This document shows, one piece after another, positions 31,701 through 44,000 of a stretch of DNA of 64,000 nt. Numbering within the stretch: the first letter of the stretch is position 1; each line of letters begins with the position of its first letter. The notes below the pieces were generated by a model, which saw only the letters and a list, made by a program, of their open reading frames with translations, did not search any database and was not told the origin of the DNA. A program made the position numbers and the translations under genes. The stretch covers positions 12,046,718 to 12,110,717 of the forward strand of contig JABAKD010000022.1 of assembly GCA_012845835.1 (NCBI GenBank). Reading direction: 5' to 3'. The stretch comes from Undaria pinnatifida (lineage: Eukaryota; Sar; Phaeophyceae; Laminariales; Alariaceae).

Positions 31701-34700
31701 TTTCTTTTTTCTTCTCCTTTTTTTGCTGCAAATAGTCAGGTGTGCTGGAGTGCTTTTTTTTTTTTTTTCCTTTTGCCCGCATGCTCGTTGCGGTTGGCAT
31801 GGCATGGCCAAGTCACGTTGCTGTGTTTGCGATGTGTATCTCTGTGTCGTAGTTTGCGACCACAGAGCTCGTATCACTGTGAGGCATCAGCACGGACACT
31901 GGTTATGCTGGATTTAGATGGGTGAATATCTCTGTGTCGTAGTTTGCGACCACAGAGCTCGTATCACTGTGAGGCATCAGCACGGACACTGGTTATGCTG
32001 GATTTAGATGGGTGAAAATATCATCAGTTCTAGATGGGTGGAAATACCATCAGTTTAGTGGGAATAACCCACACACTTTCTCCAGCTCAACCCGAAAGAG
32101 GTTTTACCCTCAGCCCTCAGCGACCTTCTGGACAAGCGGTGGTCACGGGTGTCTTCCCTTCTTCCCCCCGGTACTTGCCTTCATTTTTATCGCGCATATG
32201 GGTTCATCATTCCCACTTTTCAGTTCTTTGTGCTCGTCGATTCGAGTTTCGTGTTTGCTTAACTTTTCGATTTCACAGCTGAAAAGGTGCTAAATATACT
32301 TTTGAAGCAACAAGGCTGTCAGAGAGCGGTCAGTCAAGGAAAAGTCCAGCGGTCAAGGGTGTCAAACAGATCGTTCCACGCTAACCTAGTACTTCGACGT
32401 CAGTCAAGATAAGTTATTGGAAAATTGCCGTCGGTCAAGAGGTCAGAGTGCCGTTTCCACACCGAAACGCAGCAGTTTGGCGTCAGTCAAGGAAAATTAT
32501 TGGAAAATTGCCGTCGGCCAAGGGGTCAAAGTCCCGTCGGCCAAGGGGTCAAAGTGCCGTCTGCACACAAAAAACGCAGTAGTTTGGCGTCAGTTAAGGG
32601 ACATTATTGGAAAATGGAAAACTATTGGAAACGTGCCGTCGGCCAAGGGGTCAAAGTGCCGTCTTCACACTAAAGCGCAGTATTTTGGCGTCAGTCAAGG
32701 AACATTATTGGAAAATTGGCGCCGGCCAAGGGATCAAACCCCTGTCTCACACAAAAACCTTACAAGGGGTCAAAGTGCTGTCTCACTCTAAAAACTTGTA
32801 GTTTAGCGTCAGTCAAGAAAAATTATTGGAAAATTGCCGTCGGTCAAGGGGTCAAAGTGCTGCCTCCACACTAAAACCTAGTAGTTTGGCGTCAGTCAAG
32901 GTTTATTATTGGAAAATTGCCGTCGGTCAAGGGGTCAAAGTGTCTTTTCCACACTGAAACCTAGTAGTTTGGCCCTCAGTCAAGTTAAATGATTGGAAGA
33001 TTGCCGTCGGTCAAGGCGTCAAAGTGCCGTCTCCCGAATACTTGCTTTGAAGTATGTGGGAGTGCGAGAGAAATGTATGAAACGCAATTCGCACGCGCGG
33101 ACTCCCATTTCCCATTCCCTTCTGCTTCTGTCCGCGTTGCTTTCCATGCTTGCAATATGTCGTTCGTTGTAGAAAAACTACGAGCCGCGTAAAGCAGCCC
33201 GTCACAGCAGTAAGATCGTCCTAATAAGCTGTCGCTGGGAACTGGCGCTACAGAATACTTCAAAAAATATATCAGCTTGTGCGTTTCGACTGAATTCAGA
33301 GAATTTGGAGAATCGCGTATATATATGTATACCGGTATGAACCTCGGTCGGCGGTCGTAGAACCTCGGTCGATAACCCGGCTTTTCAGCTGTGGCGAAAG
33401 GGTTCCGTCTCTACGTTTTGGCGCTAAGTTAACTAGAAGCTCACATTCAATCGTATTTTGTAGAAAAGTGTGTGCGTTGGCTGAGTATTCGGAGAATCGT
33501 CTATCTACCAGTCAGTATGAATCTCGGTCGGCGGTCGTAGAACCTCGGTCGTAGAACCTGGCTTCAGCCAACTCGAAGGGGTGCCCCCATTTTGGGACTG
33601 TTTAAATTAAATATTAGAACCTCGCATTCAATCGCAATGAATACCCACATATATATATATATATATCTGGCAGGTATTATTATTGTTTTTTTCTTTTTTC
33701 TTTCTCATCCTCCGGCGGATGGGGTCGAAAAATAAAGCTTAAGCTCACCACACTTCCACGTATTTTCATACGCGTCGTGTGTCGATTTAACTCAGTTGCT
33801 TTCGCAACCCAACGCTAGCTGGCGCACCCTTCGGATCCCACTGTAGGGGTAGCGTGAGCTGACCCTATCAGTGGTCCTCGTTGCAACCCTGGCAGCGCAA
33901 GCTATAGTTGTATACGGATGCGTGTGTATGTCGACCCGGCCTGTCCCCTGAGGGTCAGGTTATTGTTGGTGTTTTTGCAATCTCGGTCGGTGTTCGTGTA
34001 TAAAACCTCGGTTTGTAGAACCCGGCTTCCGCGTGCTTGAGAGGGACTTCTAAGTGTTTGATGCTGTGTACGATTATAATCTCGCGTTCAATCGTAGTTA
34101 ATATCTGGTACGAAGTAGAGTCCCATGTGCGTGCGTGCCTAGATATCGTTTTCTGTTTGGTTCGTTGTTTTTAGCTTCTCTTGTAGGCGAATTTGCCGGT
34201 TAACGGTACGATTGCCCCTTGACGGGCAGCGGTAAAGGAATTCCTCAGACTAAACACTAGTATAATGCGTTTAGAGGAGCCTTGACGGGGCAGACCTAGA
34301 CCGTCAACCAACTTTTTTGCTTCAACCCACCCGACGCGTGTAAAAATACGTGGAAGTGTGGTAAGCTAAAGCTTTATTTTTCTCCATCCGCCGGAGGATA
34401 AAAAAAAAAAGAATAAAAAATCAACGCACCCCAAGCGACCGAGCGGCTAAAAAGGTACTAACAAAATAGTTTTTTTGAGTTTTTATTTTATCTTGACATT
34501 TAATTTCGTGGTAGATAATAACTGATTCGTGATTTGTTGCGAAGTTATTGCAAAATTGAGAAGACCCCAGTTTGCCAATTCGTCTACGTACGCCTGATTT
34601 CACGAGTAGTGCTGTGTCCTTGACATTTTCATGTCAACCCTTTTGTCCACTGCAAAAAAAAATGTCCCAAGTACGAACTGTTTCCAAGTGTTTTATTTTC

Positions 34701-35013
34701 CCACAGACGTGCGCACAGTAATAAGAAACCGTTCTTCCGATACGTCGACGTCCAGCACACCCACTCCTCTGTTTGTTTGTTTGTTTGTTTGTTTTTTGCT
34801 CGTCCCGTCTAATAGATCTTCGCAATTTTTCTTCATCCTTTTCCCTCCCAACACGTAGTAACTCAAACCCGGGTTCACTAAGCAGGCTATTGCCCCCCTT
34901 CCCCACTACGGTACACGCCTTTATTTCTATCGCGAGCAGATTTTAGCCCCTTTTTCCTTCGTCGACTCGCATCGAACTGCGTCTATCCACGCTGCCAGGC
35001 GCTCTAGGCAATT

Positions 35014-35072
<59 letters not shown>

Positions 35073-38000
35073 ATTGCTGTTGCTGTTGCTGTTGCTGTTG
35101 TTGTTGTTGTTGTTGTTGTTGTTAAAAGTTCGCCACACGTGGGATTCAAACCGTAGGACCAACTCTTCTGCTAGTAGCATTCGAGGGTAACCACTAGACC
35201 ACCGGGGCGACCGGTCGCTGTCCTTGCTGGCCGTTCGTCCTACTTTAGAGCGATATCAGCTCCCTCTGTGGTCACCAAGTACGAAGCAGCGACGACACTT
35301 CACCGCATCGCAAACACACTGGATACGAAAAGCAGGGCATGCACAATATCAAACTAGACAAACTGAGGAACAAAAAAAAGAACAGTACACATTATTGGTT
35401 GTTGTTGACACATTGAAAACGTTACGAGTTTTGGATGTTGATTTTCCATGTAGCGTTTCTTGAGTGAAAAGGGTGACTTTTGGCGCCGGCTAGCGCAGGA
35501 TGGTCCAGTGGTCGGAGAGTCGTGAGGTTTGGGCTTTGGGGATGCCGGTTGACACGAAAATCCTTCCGGTCTGCCCGCTATTGGTCGCGACACACGCCTG
35601 CGCAAAGCTTGTTTCGGCGTGGTTCAGCGTGTATTCTGTACCAGGTGTACAGTAGTACAGGAGCCCCAATAAAAAACGGAGGACGATAAGCAAAGCAGGC
35701 TGGTAGTTACAGGAATAAAAGAAATCCGTGAGCCTTTTATACTGAAGTTAGTAGATAACGCATCCTCCCTAAATAATGTATCCAGCCTAGGTCCACTGCG
35801 TGTTTTTTATTCACATGAAACTGATAATTCCACCCATCTACACCCAGCACGATGTTAAGGTAAGACCTTGCGGGAGGTTTTTGGCGTGACTTCTCCCTTG
35901 TATTGGCGCCTGTGTTCCCCTTCCTTTCGACAAAGGTTTGCCTTGCCATAGTGCCCTTCCTGTGGTTTATTTGCCGTATAGCCTTTTCTGCCCCCCCCCC
36001 CCCCCCCGCCACACCGGCGGTCCGCGACAGGTTTTTAGAGGAGTGGTTTGCCTTGTTGTAGGGTCTTCGTCCCCTTCAAGTGCTTTTCTTCGCATTTTCC
36101 TGGCTCCATAGCCAGGCCGTTAGAGGTGTGGGAGTGGGGGTGAAAAGCCGCATCTGCGACTCATGGTCTAGTTCGTAGAACCGGAGTTGCCCCGAATCTC
36201 CCATATTTCTGCTTATGCGGCTCATCAGGGTGGGGTAGTGTTAAGGTACGGCCTTGAAAGGCCTGCAGTTATCTGATTTGATAGGTAATTTACCGTTTTC
36301 GTATGATATGTTGGCGTTATCTATTAGGGGTAATCAGGAAATGAAACCGAGGCATGCGCCCCGGCTCTCAGAAGTCGTCCGGGGCTCTGGTGGAATCTAA
36401 TAAAGCTACGCCTCTCCTAAGGCTAAGAAAGTGATAACTCTCCGAGGACCTGCTCAATTGGCAGACCTGCAGGGGGCACTCTCGTGTCCCCGCACAATAC
36501 CCTTACAACAACGAGTGTCTGTGCCGTAGTGATGCTGTTTAGTAGGTATCGTGTAAACGTCGAACAGTCGGCTAAATCCGCCGTATTGAGCTAAGTTGTA
36601 GTTCGTCAAGCTACTTTTACTACGAGTAGTACGTACTGCAATATTGACGCGTGGGACGATAGAGGAAGCACTTTTGGGCCTTTGGAGCCCCCAAATCCCT
36701 CCCTATACTAACTTGAAGTAATTTTGAACTTTATCCCCAAAAAGGGTTTCCATTTGTCAAGGCGTTAACCAAAAATCGCCGGAATGTCATCCTTGTGTCT
36801 GTATAATGTTTTTGTTTTATATATCTTGGACCATAGGTTTTTTGATCGGGTTTGCACTTTCAGTTTACTCAAATAGAGCCAGATTGCTCAAAAATAGAGC
36901 CAGTTTTTTTCTCATAATGTTAGGAGCCTCCGAGAAAAAAACAAATGACAAAAAATAAATTGAAAATTCGACGATTATGGGTTGAGCGGTCCCGTTATTC
37001 CGATTATTTTTTCACCCCCAAGGACCCAGGCTACGGTAGGGGGGTCCCCTCTTGGGCCTTTTGTTTCAGTGGCTAGGGGTCACTCGCGCGAGTAACCCCT
37101 TAGTTACTATGCAATCTTACGTTTTCTTTATGTTTTACATTGACGACATCAATCCGCAATGCAAAGGTGATCTAAGCTGCGGCAAACCAAGTTCCTAAAC
37201 CATCTTCATCCGTAGGGTACAGAGCTACTCGTGCGAGTGGCTCAAACACACCAGTGAAAATGGGGGTACCCCCCCTACCGTAGCCTTGGTCCAAGGTGCT
37301 TCGTGCCTCTATCGTGGCGTCCGTCCCTACCTAGTTGCGGAAGAATTAGTAGGCGGGGCTCTTAACCTCTTTGGGCCCCCAAAATTCCTCCCTATACTAA
37401 CTTCAAGTAATTTTGTCCCCCAAACGGGTTTGCAGTAGTGAAGGCGTTAACCCTTTTAGCACTGCACCGATGTATGCTAGCGTGGCATGCCTCGTGCGTA
37501 TGATACTACAGTAGTGCGAAAGGGATCGCCAGACTCTTCAACTTCAGGTAGTTTTCCGCATAAAAAGGGGTTGTGCATGCAGCATACGTACCGAAGGGGC
37601 GTGCCAGGCCGGGGCACATGCTTCGGTGGAGGTATTCAGGTATACCGTTTTTTGGCCTTGTGAGGGTGGTGGCTTAAACGGCTCTGGACCTCACTCACAA
37701 ACTGATTTTTTGAGTAAAAACTGAAGTTGTATCCCGGTGAACAAACCCATTGGCCCAACTATGAAAAAAGTCAGATTGAAAGAAAAACGGCATTGTTCCG
37801 ACGATTTTTGGGTTCGAGATGCCCCGTCATTGAGATTTTTTTCGCCCCCCCCAGAGTGCTAGGAGAACCTCTATCGTGACGTCCGTCCCTAGTTGCAGGA
37901 GAGTTGCTAGGCGGGGGGCACTTGAACCTTTTTAGCACCGCGCCGACGCATAGAGGTTCACCAGCGAAAACCTTCTGAGAGTGGTGGCTTGAGGACCTCT

Positions 38001-41000
38001 AAACCTCACGTACACACTGCTTTTGAGAAAAGTGAAATTGCCAACCCGGTGAACAAATCCGGGGCGTAGGTATAACAAAAAAATGCAGACTGAAAGAAAA
38101 GCGGCGTTTTTTTTTCCGACGATTTTTTGGGTCAAGATGATGCCCCGTTTTTCAGAAAACGAAAAAGCCAAAAATGGTATACCTTAACACCTCTATTGTA
38201 TATATAGCACGCATCCAACCCACTACTAATTGGTTTCTGGGGACAAACTAGTTGGATTTATTTTGGTGTGGAATATTTTTTGCTGCAGTAGAAGCGATTA
38301 TATCATTTTTGGGACAAAAAGGTTCTTGGCTTATTAACCTCTTTAGAGCCCCAAAACCCCTCCCTATACTAGCTTCAAGCAGTTTTCCCGAAAAGGGTTT
38401 TCAGGAGCGAAGGCGTTAAGGAGAGCTCTGTACCCCACCCCAAAACTGATTTTTGAGAGTACCCTGAAAGTACAATCCGATCAATCCGGTGAACAAACCC
38501 GTGGCCCCAGGCAATAAAAAACAATCGTCTTGCTTAACAAGGATGACGTTCCGACGATGTTGGCTTTAATGAAACGCCGCTTGCAGACATCCTGACGATG
38601 TTTCTCAATGACTCCAAGCTCATGGAAAGCTACCGCAACGCCTTAGAGCAGTGCAACTCCTTGCATTGCGGTTCTGGCACACACTCCTACGCCAGCGGAC
38701 CGGTTTGTTTCGGTATGGCCGATGCCGTAATCGCCGCTTTTTCCCGCATTTTTTCCAGGGTTGTTTGTTCACGGAACGGATCGCTTCTCGCGGGTCGCCC
38801 CGGAACAGGGTGACCCGACCCGTCCCGTGAGACTGGAACACTTCCTGACCCGGCCCGAGCTGACCCATGACATTTCGATCACGTCCTGACCCAACCCGAC
38901 TCGACCCGCGAGTTTTTGAAAACCCTAGAGATGAGAGTCGGCGGGATTTGATGACGAATAGCTACTCGGTAGGTGCCGTTAGCCGACTAACTGACTATAG
39001 TCGGCAAGTCGACTGGCGAAGCCAGCTGTTGGCCAGTCGACTTGCCGACTTAAGTCAGGCGAGTGTAGCGAACCATATTAGCCCCCCCCCGGCCTGGGCG
39101 AAGCGGGGGCGCCCAAAAAGGGAGAAATGTGTTCCACATTAAACAATCCCTCCTACATGTATGTAAACCAAATAAGTCGGACAGTCGGCACCTTTGGGAA
39201 ACGATTAATTATTAGTCCGACCAATAAATTAGTTGGTGACCTATGTCGTGACGACTCACAGCTCTAGAAAACCCCCTGGCCCGACCCACGGGTCGGATCA
39301 TGACCCGTGAAAGGCCTTGATTTTTTCCTCTGGATAACACCTTCATAAAGACCATCGGGGCACGAAAAGTACGATGCGAGTCGACGAGGGAAGGAAGGGC
39401 TGACGTCTTCTCGCGATGAAAAACTGAAGGCGTGTGTCGTAGTGGGGAGGGGGGAGAAGAGCCTGCTTAAGACAGGTGACCCTGGATCTGAGTTACGTTG
39501 TAGGGAGGGAGAAAGAGAAAAAAAATGTGCGAATATGGTAACAAGTGCGATGAGCAAAAAACAAAAAAATGGTTGCGTTAGATAGGTGGCCTCTGCTTCA
39601 CCACCCAAGTAGTAATAGCTGGCCGTGAAGTCCGGAAGACTCACAGCGCTCGTGTCAGTTTGTTGTGTCGCAGGTTCGGAAAAAATCTTGTTATTAATGT
39701 AAGGTCGTTCCTGACGAACGCAGAATGAAAAAAAAAGAATAACTATTCCTGACAAAATAAAAAATCGCGATTCTTGACATTTTTGAAATTTGTGAAAAAT
39801 TCCTCGTTTTCAAAAAACCAAAGTCACTTTTTTTTTTTTTCTTGTCTGGAATGCTGGCCTCAATTTTTTGTGGAAATTTTTCACAACTATTTCAAAGTCA
39901 GGATTCGAGATGAATTGTCACGACTCGTGAAACCTATCGTTTTTTTTTGTTACGATTCCTGACCTTGTTGGTGTTCGTTAGCAATGACCCTTAGACGGTG
40001 ACTAATGGCATCACTATTCCGGATCAGCCTTGCAGCCCTCCCTCCGCATCACCTCTACAAGATCGATATCCATCGGCCATACACAACCGACATACCAGTA
40101 CAACAGTATTACCCGTACCTAAATCGCGATTTTTCTTTCTTTTATTGTCTCCAGGGTCGGAGCTGTTTTGGATACCGCGGAAGCTGTGTTGGCCGAGCTT
40201 GTGACGGAGATGATCAAGCGCATGGATAAGCCGTTTGCCTTCTTTGGCCGAGGGCTGGGATCGCAGGTACGCCTGGTACCGCGGGGGCTGACACCGCCGA
40301 GCGCTGCTTCCGCGATTGTAGAGTCGTGTTGTTTTTTTCGCCGAGTGCTCACATGAAGAGCTCTACCCCGTAAGACAACGGCGTCCCCGTCGTCGTGCGC
40401 TTTTGCTTCCACACCGTCTTTCCTCCCGTCCGGACCAATCATCGGCCTTGTTTGTCGAATCTCTCCGATCCCCCCTCTCCGTGAAAAAAAAAGCGCCATG
40501 AGCGCCAATGTCGGCTTGTATAAGGAGTAGGAGCGATGCACCGCCTCGAAACGAATGCGTGGTCAACGGTCAAATGACTAAGGCAAACAATGAATGATTA
40601 CGCCCCTCCCCCACCCTAAGATAAAATTGAAGCTTGGATGCGTACGTCAAACAAGGGTTTGCATAAGGCAACGGCGTTCTCATCGTCGCGCGCCTTCTTC
40701 CTCATGGTCTTTCCCTGGTCCAGAACTATGATCGGCCTTGTTTGTGGCGTCCCTCCGACCCCCACCCCCTCAAGAAAATGTCGTAGACATCGCCTCTACC
40801 CGCCCCCCGCTCCGTTCCCCCCTCTCCCCCCCCCCCCCCCTAAAAAAATGCCTAGGACATGATCGCCTCGGCAGGCTTGCCTAGCTCTTGCTCTGGATAT
40901 GCAGCAAACAATGTTTGCGACCGATGAAAGCCCGACGTGCTCCGTCCCAGCATTGTAGAAAGGCGAGGGTCTAGTGGTCTGACAGACTACGGTCATGCAT

Positions 41001-44000
41001 GGCATCATTACACACGCCCCTCTCCGTCCCCGCGTCCCCCCCCCCCCCCCCCCCTAAAAAAAACGCCTTTGGCATCATATCACCGCGACAGATTTGCCTT
41101 GCTCTCGCCCTGGAGATGCAAGTACGTGGCCTGCCCCAACCGCGTCGGCTGTTTGTGGAAGAGCCTCTCGGCGGTGACAATGTAAGGGATCATTCCTCTG
41201 TGCTATAGTAGAGGTAATACAGCATCTCATTTCTTCGGACGCCTTTTGACTCACTTGGAGACCCCCCTACCTCACTGAGAGGACCCAGCCAAGGGAGCGT
41301 TGTTTTGTTTTTTCGAATGCCACATTCCTCTTTTCGAGAGCCAAGATAGGGACGGGGTATACTAAAACCAAATAAAGAAGTTGAAAATTAGGGCCATTTT
41401 CTCGATTCGTACAGAAATCCATCCCAACGCTCCTACCTGGTATTTATTTTTTTTCCGGCCTTGTTGGAAGTGTGTCGTCTGGGAGTCCGATCCGCGCTCC
41501 CCCCTGCTGGCCCGACGAGCAATTTCATTGCCCAAGTATATAAACCCGAATGGTATTGCTTCGCTCAGTTTGGGACTTAGGGGGGGAAGACTGACCACAA
41601 AAAAAATGACGTGCAGGCAGCATCGACCTTCCGAAGCAACGCGGGCGAGGGGACTGCTTCAATCTTGTTGATGCGTTTCGTGTCGGAACTGCAGTACCGT
41701 GACAAGATTCACGGCGTGATCCCATTCGTTCCGCTTCGCTCTGACGGAGACGGCGGATAACATCGCACCGCCGTGTCTTGAGCCGCAATACCTGGGCGCT
41801 CCGAAATGTTTAACGCAATGGTGTTCGACAGGTGTTAGGCAGCACCAGTAGCTGAGGAGTCACGTCAATGTGATATTTGGGAACCAGAACGTGTTAGCCC
41901 TACATACCGTAGAAGGCGTTCTCTTGCATGTAGAGCATGTATGTGGCGCTTTTTAACGCTCCCCGTTGGCAACGCGTTTCGTTTTGCTCACTGTATTTTT
42001 GTTGTTGCCTGCGAAAAGAGTATGTATCGGGTTCCTATTTGGTCCCCGTGCGTTGAGATACGGAACTCAATAAAATCAGGTTTTGGTGATGTTTGTATGT
42101 AAAATTGGCCTTGTTTATGTCAGGTCTTCTGAAATATACCTGGTATCACGCTTTTGTTTGTTACGATTCGTGATGGATATTACTATTCACGGAAGTATCC
42201 CTCTTTTTTTTAATCAAGATTCGTGGCCATGTGTTCTGTTCGGTTGGAACGACCTGGCCGCGCTTCTCTTCCTCCCGTACCATAGTGCGAACCGCTGTTT
42301 TATCGAAACGTGCGCCCTGGTTATTGCTGTTTTCTTGCACGGTGTGTCCGGTTCGTTGATGTTGTCTTCTGACTTGTGTCCTGTTTGTTGCTTTTCCCCC
42401 CAACTTGTTTCGTGTTGTGTTGTTTTTTCGAGCTGTGTTCATTTCACAATTCGACGCGAGTCGACGAGGAAAAAACATGCTGAATTCTTCTCGCGATAAA
42501 ACCGAAGGCACGTGCCGTGCACAGTTCGACGCGAGTCGACGAGGAGAAAACATGCTGAATTCTTCTCGCGATAAAACCGAAGGCACGTGCCGTGCACAAT
42601 TTGACGCGGGTCGAGGAGGGAAAAAAATGCTGAATTCTGCTCGCGATAAAACCGAAGGCACGTGCCGTGCACAATTTGACGCGAGTCGACGAGGGAAAAA
42701 AAATGCTGAGTTCTTCTCGAAGAAGGCGCGGACCGTAGTGGGGAGGGGGGCGAAGAGCCCGTTATGTGACCCCGGATCTGAGTTACGTCTAGGGAGGGAG
42801 AAGGAGAAAGACAAAGTGCGAGGATAATAGATGGGATACGCAAAAAAAAAAAAAACTACTATACCCACCTGATTCCGTTCCTCTTACACCACGGTGTGAA
42901 CCACTGTTTTCTCGAAACTTGTGTACGGTTTACTACTTTTTTCTCGAACCGCCTGTCCGGTGTATAACGGCCTACTTACCTGCCTGATTCTCTTCCTCTT
43001 GTGCCACGGTGGAAACCTATGTTTTTTTGCGTGTCGCGTGTCCACTTTATGGCCGTTTTCTCGAACCGTGCATCCGGTTTATCATTGCTGTTTCCTTGAA
43101 CCGCGCGTCCGATTTACCATTGCTGTTTTCTTCTAACGCGTCTCCGGTGTGTTGTTGCGGTTTTCTCGAATCGTGTGTCCGGACGTTCACCCGCCTGAAG
43201 ACAATCGCGGCTGATAAGCTGGGGGCATCTGAGCACGCTGCCCTCGCTGAGTCCCTGCGAAGCTTTGTGGAATCGAAGAGCGAGGGGACGGGTCTGACGT
43301 GCCCTGTGACCTTCTTGCAGCCTTCAGGAGGTGCTAGTTTTGGCGGTGAGTCGTCTACAGCCAAAACGACCGCACTTGATCCCTTTAGTACCGGACCCAC
43401 GTTTTTATATTTTTGGGCTCGCGTTAGTTTGTTTCCCGTTAATCTATCCGGTGGTCTCAAAAAATGGCTAAAAAGGCATCCCGATGGAACAAGTAAAAGG
43501 AGATGGTACTTCGGTAAGTGCAATAGGAACGATCCCGCGGTGCACGAAAAAAAGGGGTCACTAAACAACACGTGCACCGCAGTATCAACACGCAAGACCT
43601 GCGGCACTACAGACTGCAGCAGACCCGCCTTCTCTAAAGCAGAGTCAAGCCTGTGCTGTCTCTACTCTAGGCGAGGCAATAGCCTCTGTGGTCTCCTCGC
43701 TGAAGCATCCAACATTTCGCTTTTTGTCCTCCCTCGTGGTCATGTCTGTGTTCTACCTACCTCCCTCGGTTTACAGCAGGACAGATCGAGGATTAAAGGT
43801 GGCAGATAGCGTCCAACGTTTTTTCTTTTGTCGCCCCCTCTTGGTCATGTTCATTCTCCGCCCGCTTGCCCTCCTCGCATTAGGAGAGATGGAAGGGTGG
43901 AATCGTTCGATCGTGGGGAGCGTAGACACGGTCTTGTTCTCTGCCCCTTCGAGCGGAGACAAGGGGGATCTCATTCAGGTGAGAGATGTGGCCCGAAATT

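Larger units (their letters stand above)
31120..40154 (+). other. Intron 2 of the NRPS-like gene (9.0 kb)
   Basis: A GC-AG intron. Contents: a 90-bp exact tandem duplication (31837-32016), a family-2 SINE (32080-32290), an array (32400-33035), a TIR element (33675-34425), a family-1 SINE (34815-35214), three family-C arms (36680-36772, 37368-37452, 38333-38422) interleaved with another repeat (37683-37850, 37985-38165, 38420-38580), and a SINE-1 fragment (39365-39560). The 71-codon frame at 38598-38813 has no recognised motif. Confidence 0.5.

Noticed and set aside
32400-33035. CRISPR-like array
   Set aside because: Units are contiguous satellite repeats of varying length without spacer/repeat structure, in a eukaryotic intron.
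38598-38813. 71-codon frame as an extra exon between thioesterase-like exons 2 and 3
   Set aside because: Exons 2 and 3 already join in phase and in homology, and the peptide does not resemble the thioesterase family.
42161-42868. 235-codon minus-strand and 140-codon plus-strand open frames
   Set aside because: They come from the 75-bp tandem units (a multiple of three) inside a SINE; they have no domain and lie in an intron of the NRPS-like gene.
43009-43809. 266-codon open frame taken as one exon
   Set aside because: Only 43201-43345 of it fits thioesterase-like sequence and splice phases; the upstream part is degenerate repeat and the downstream part is intron.
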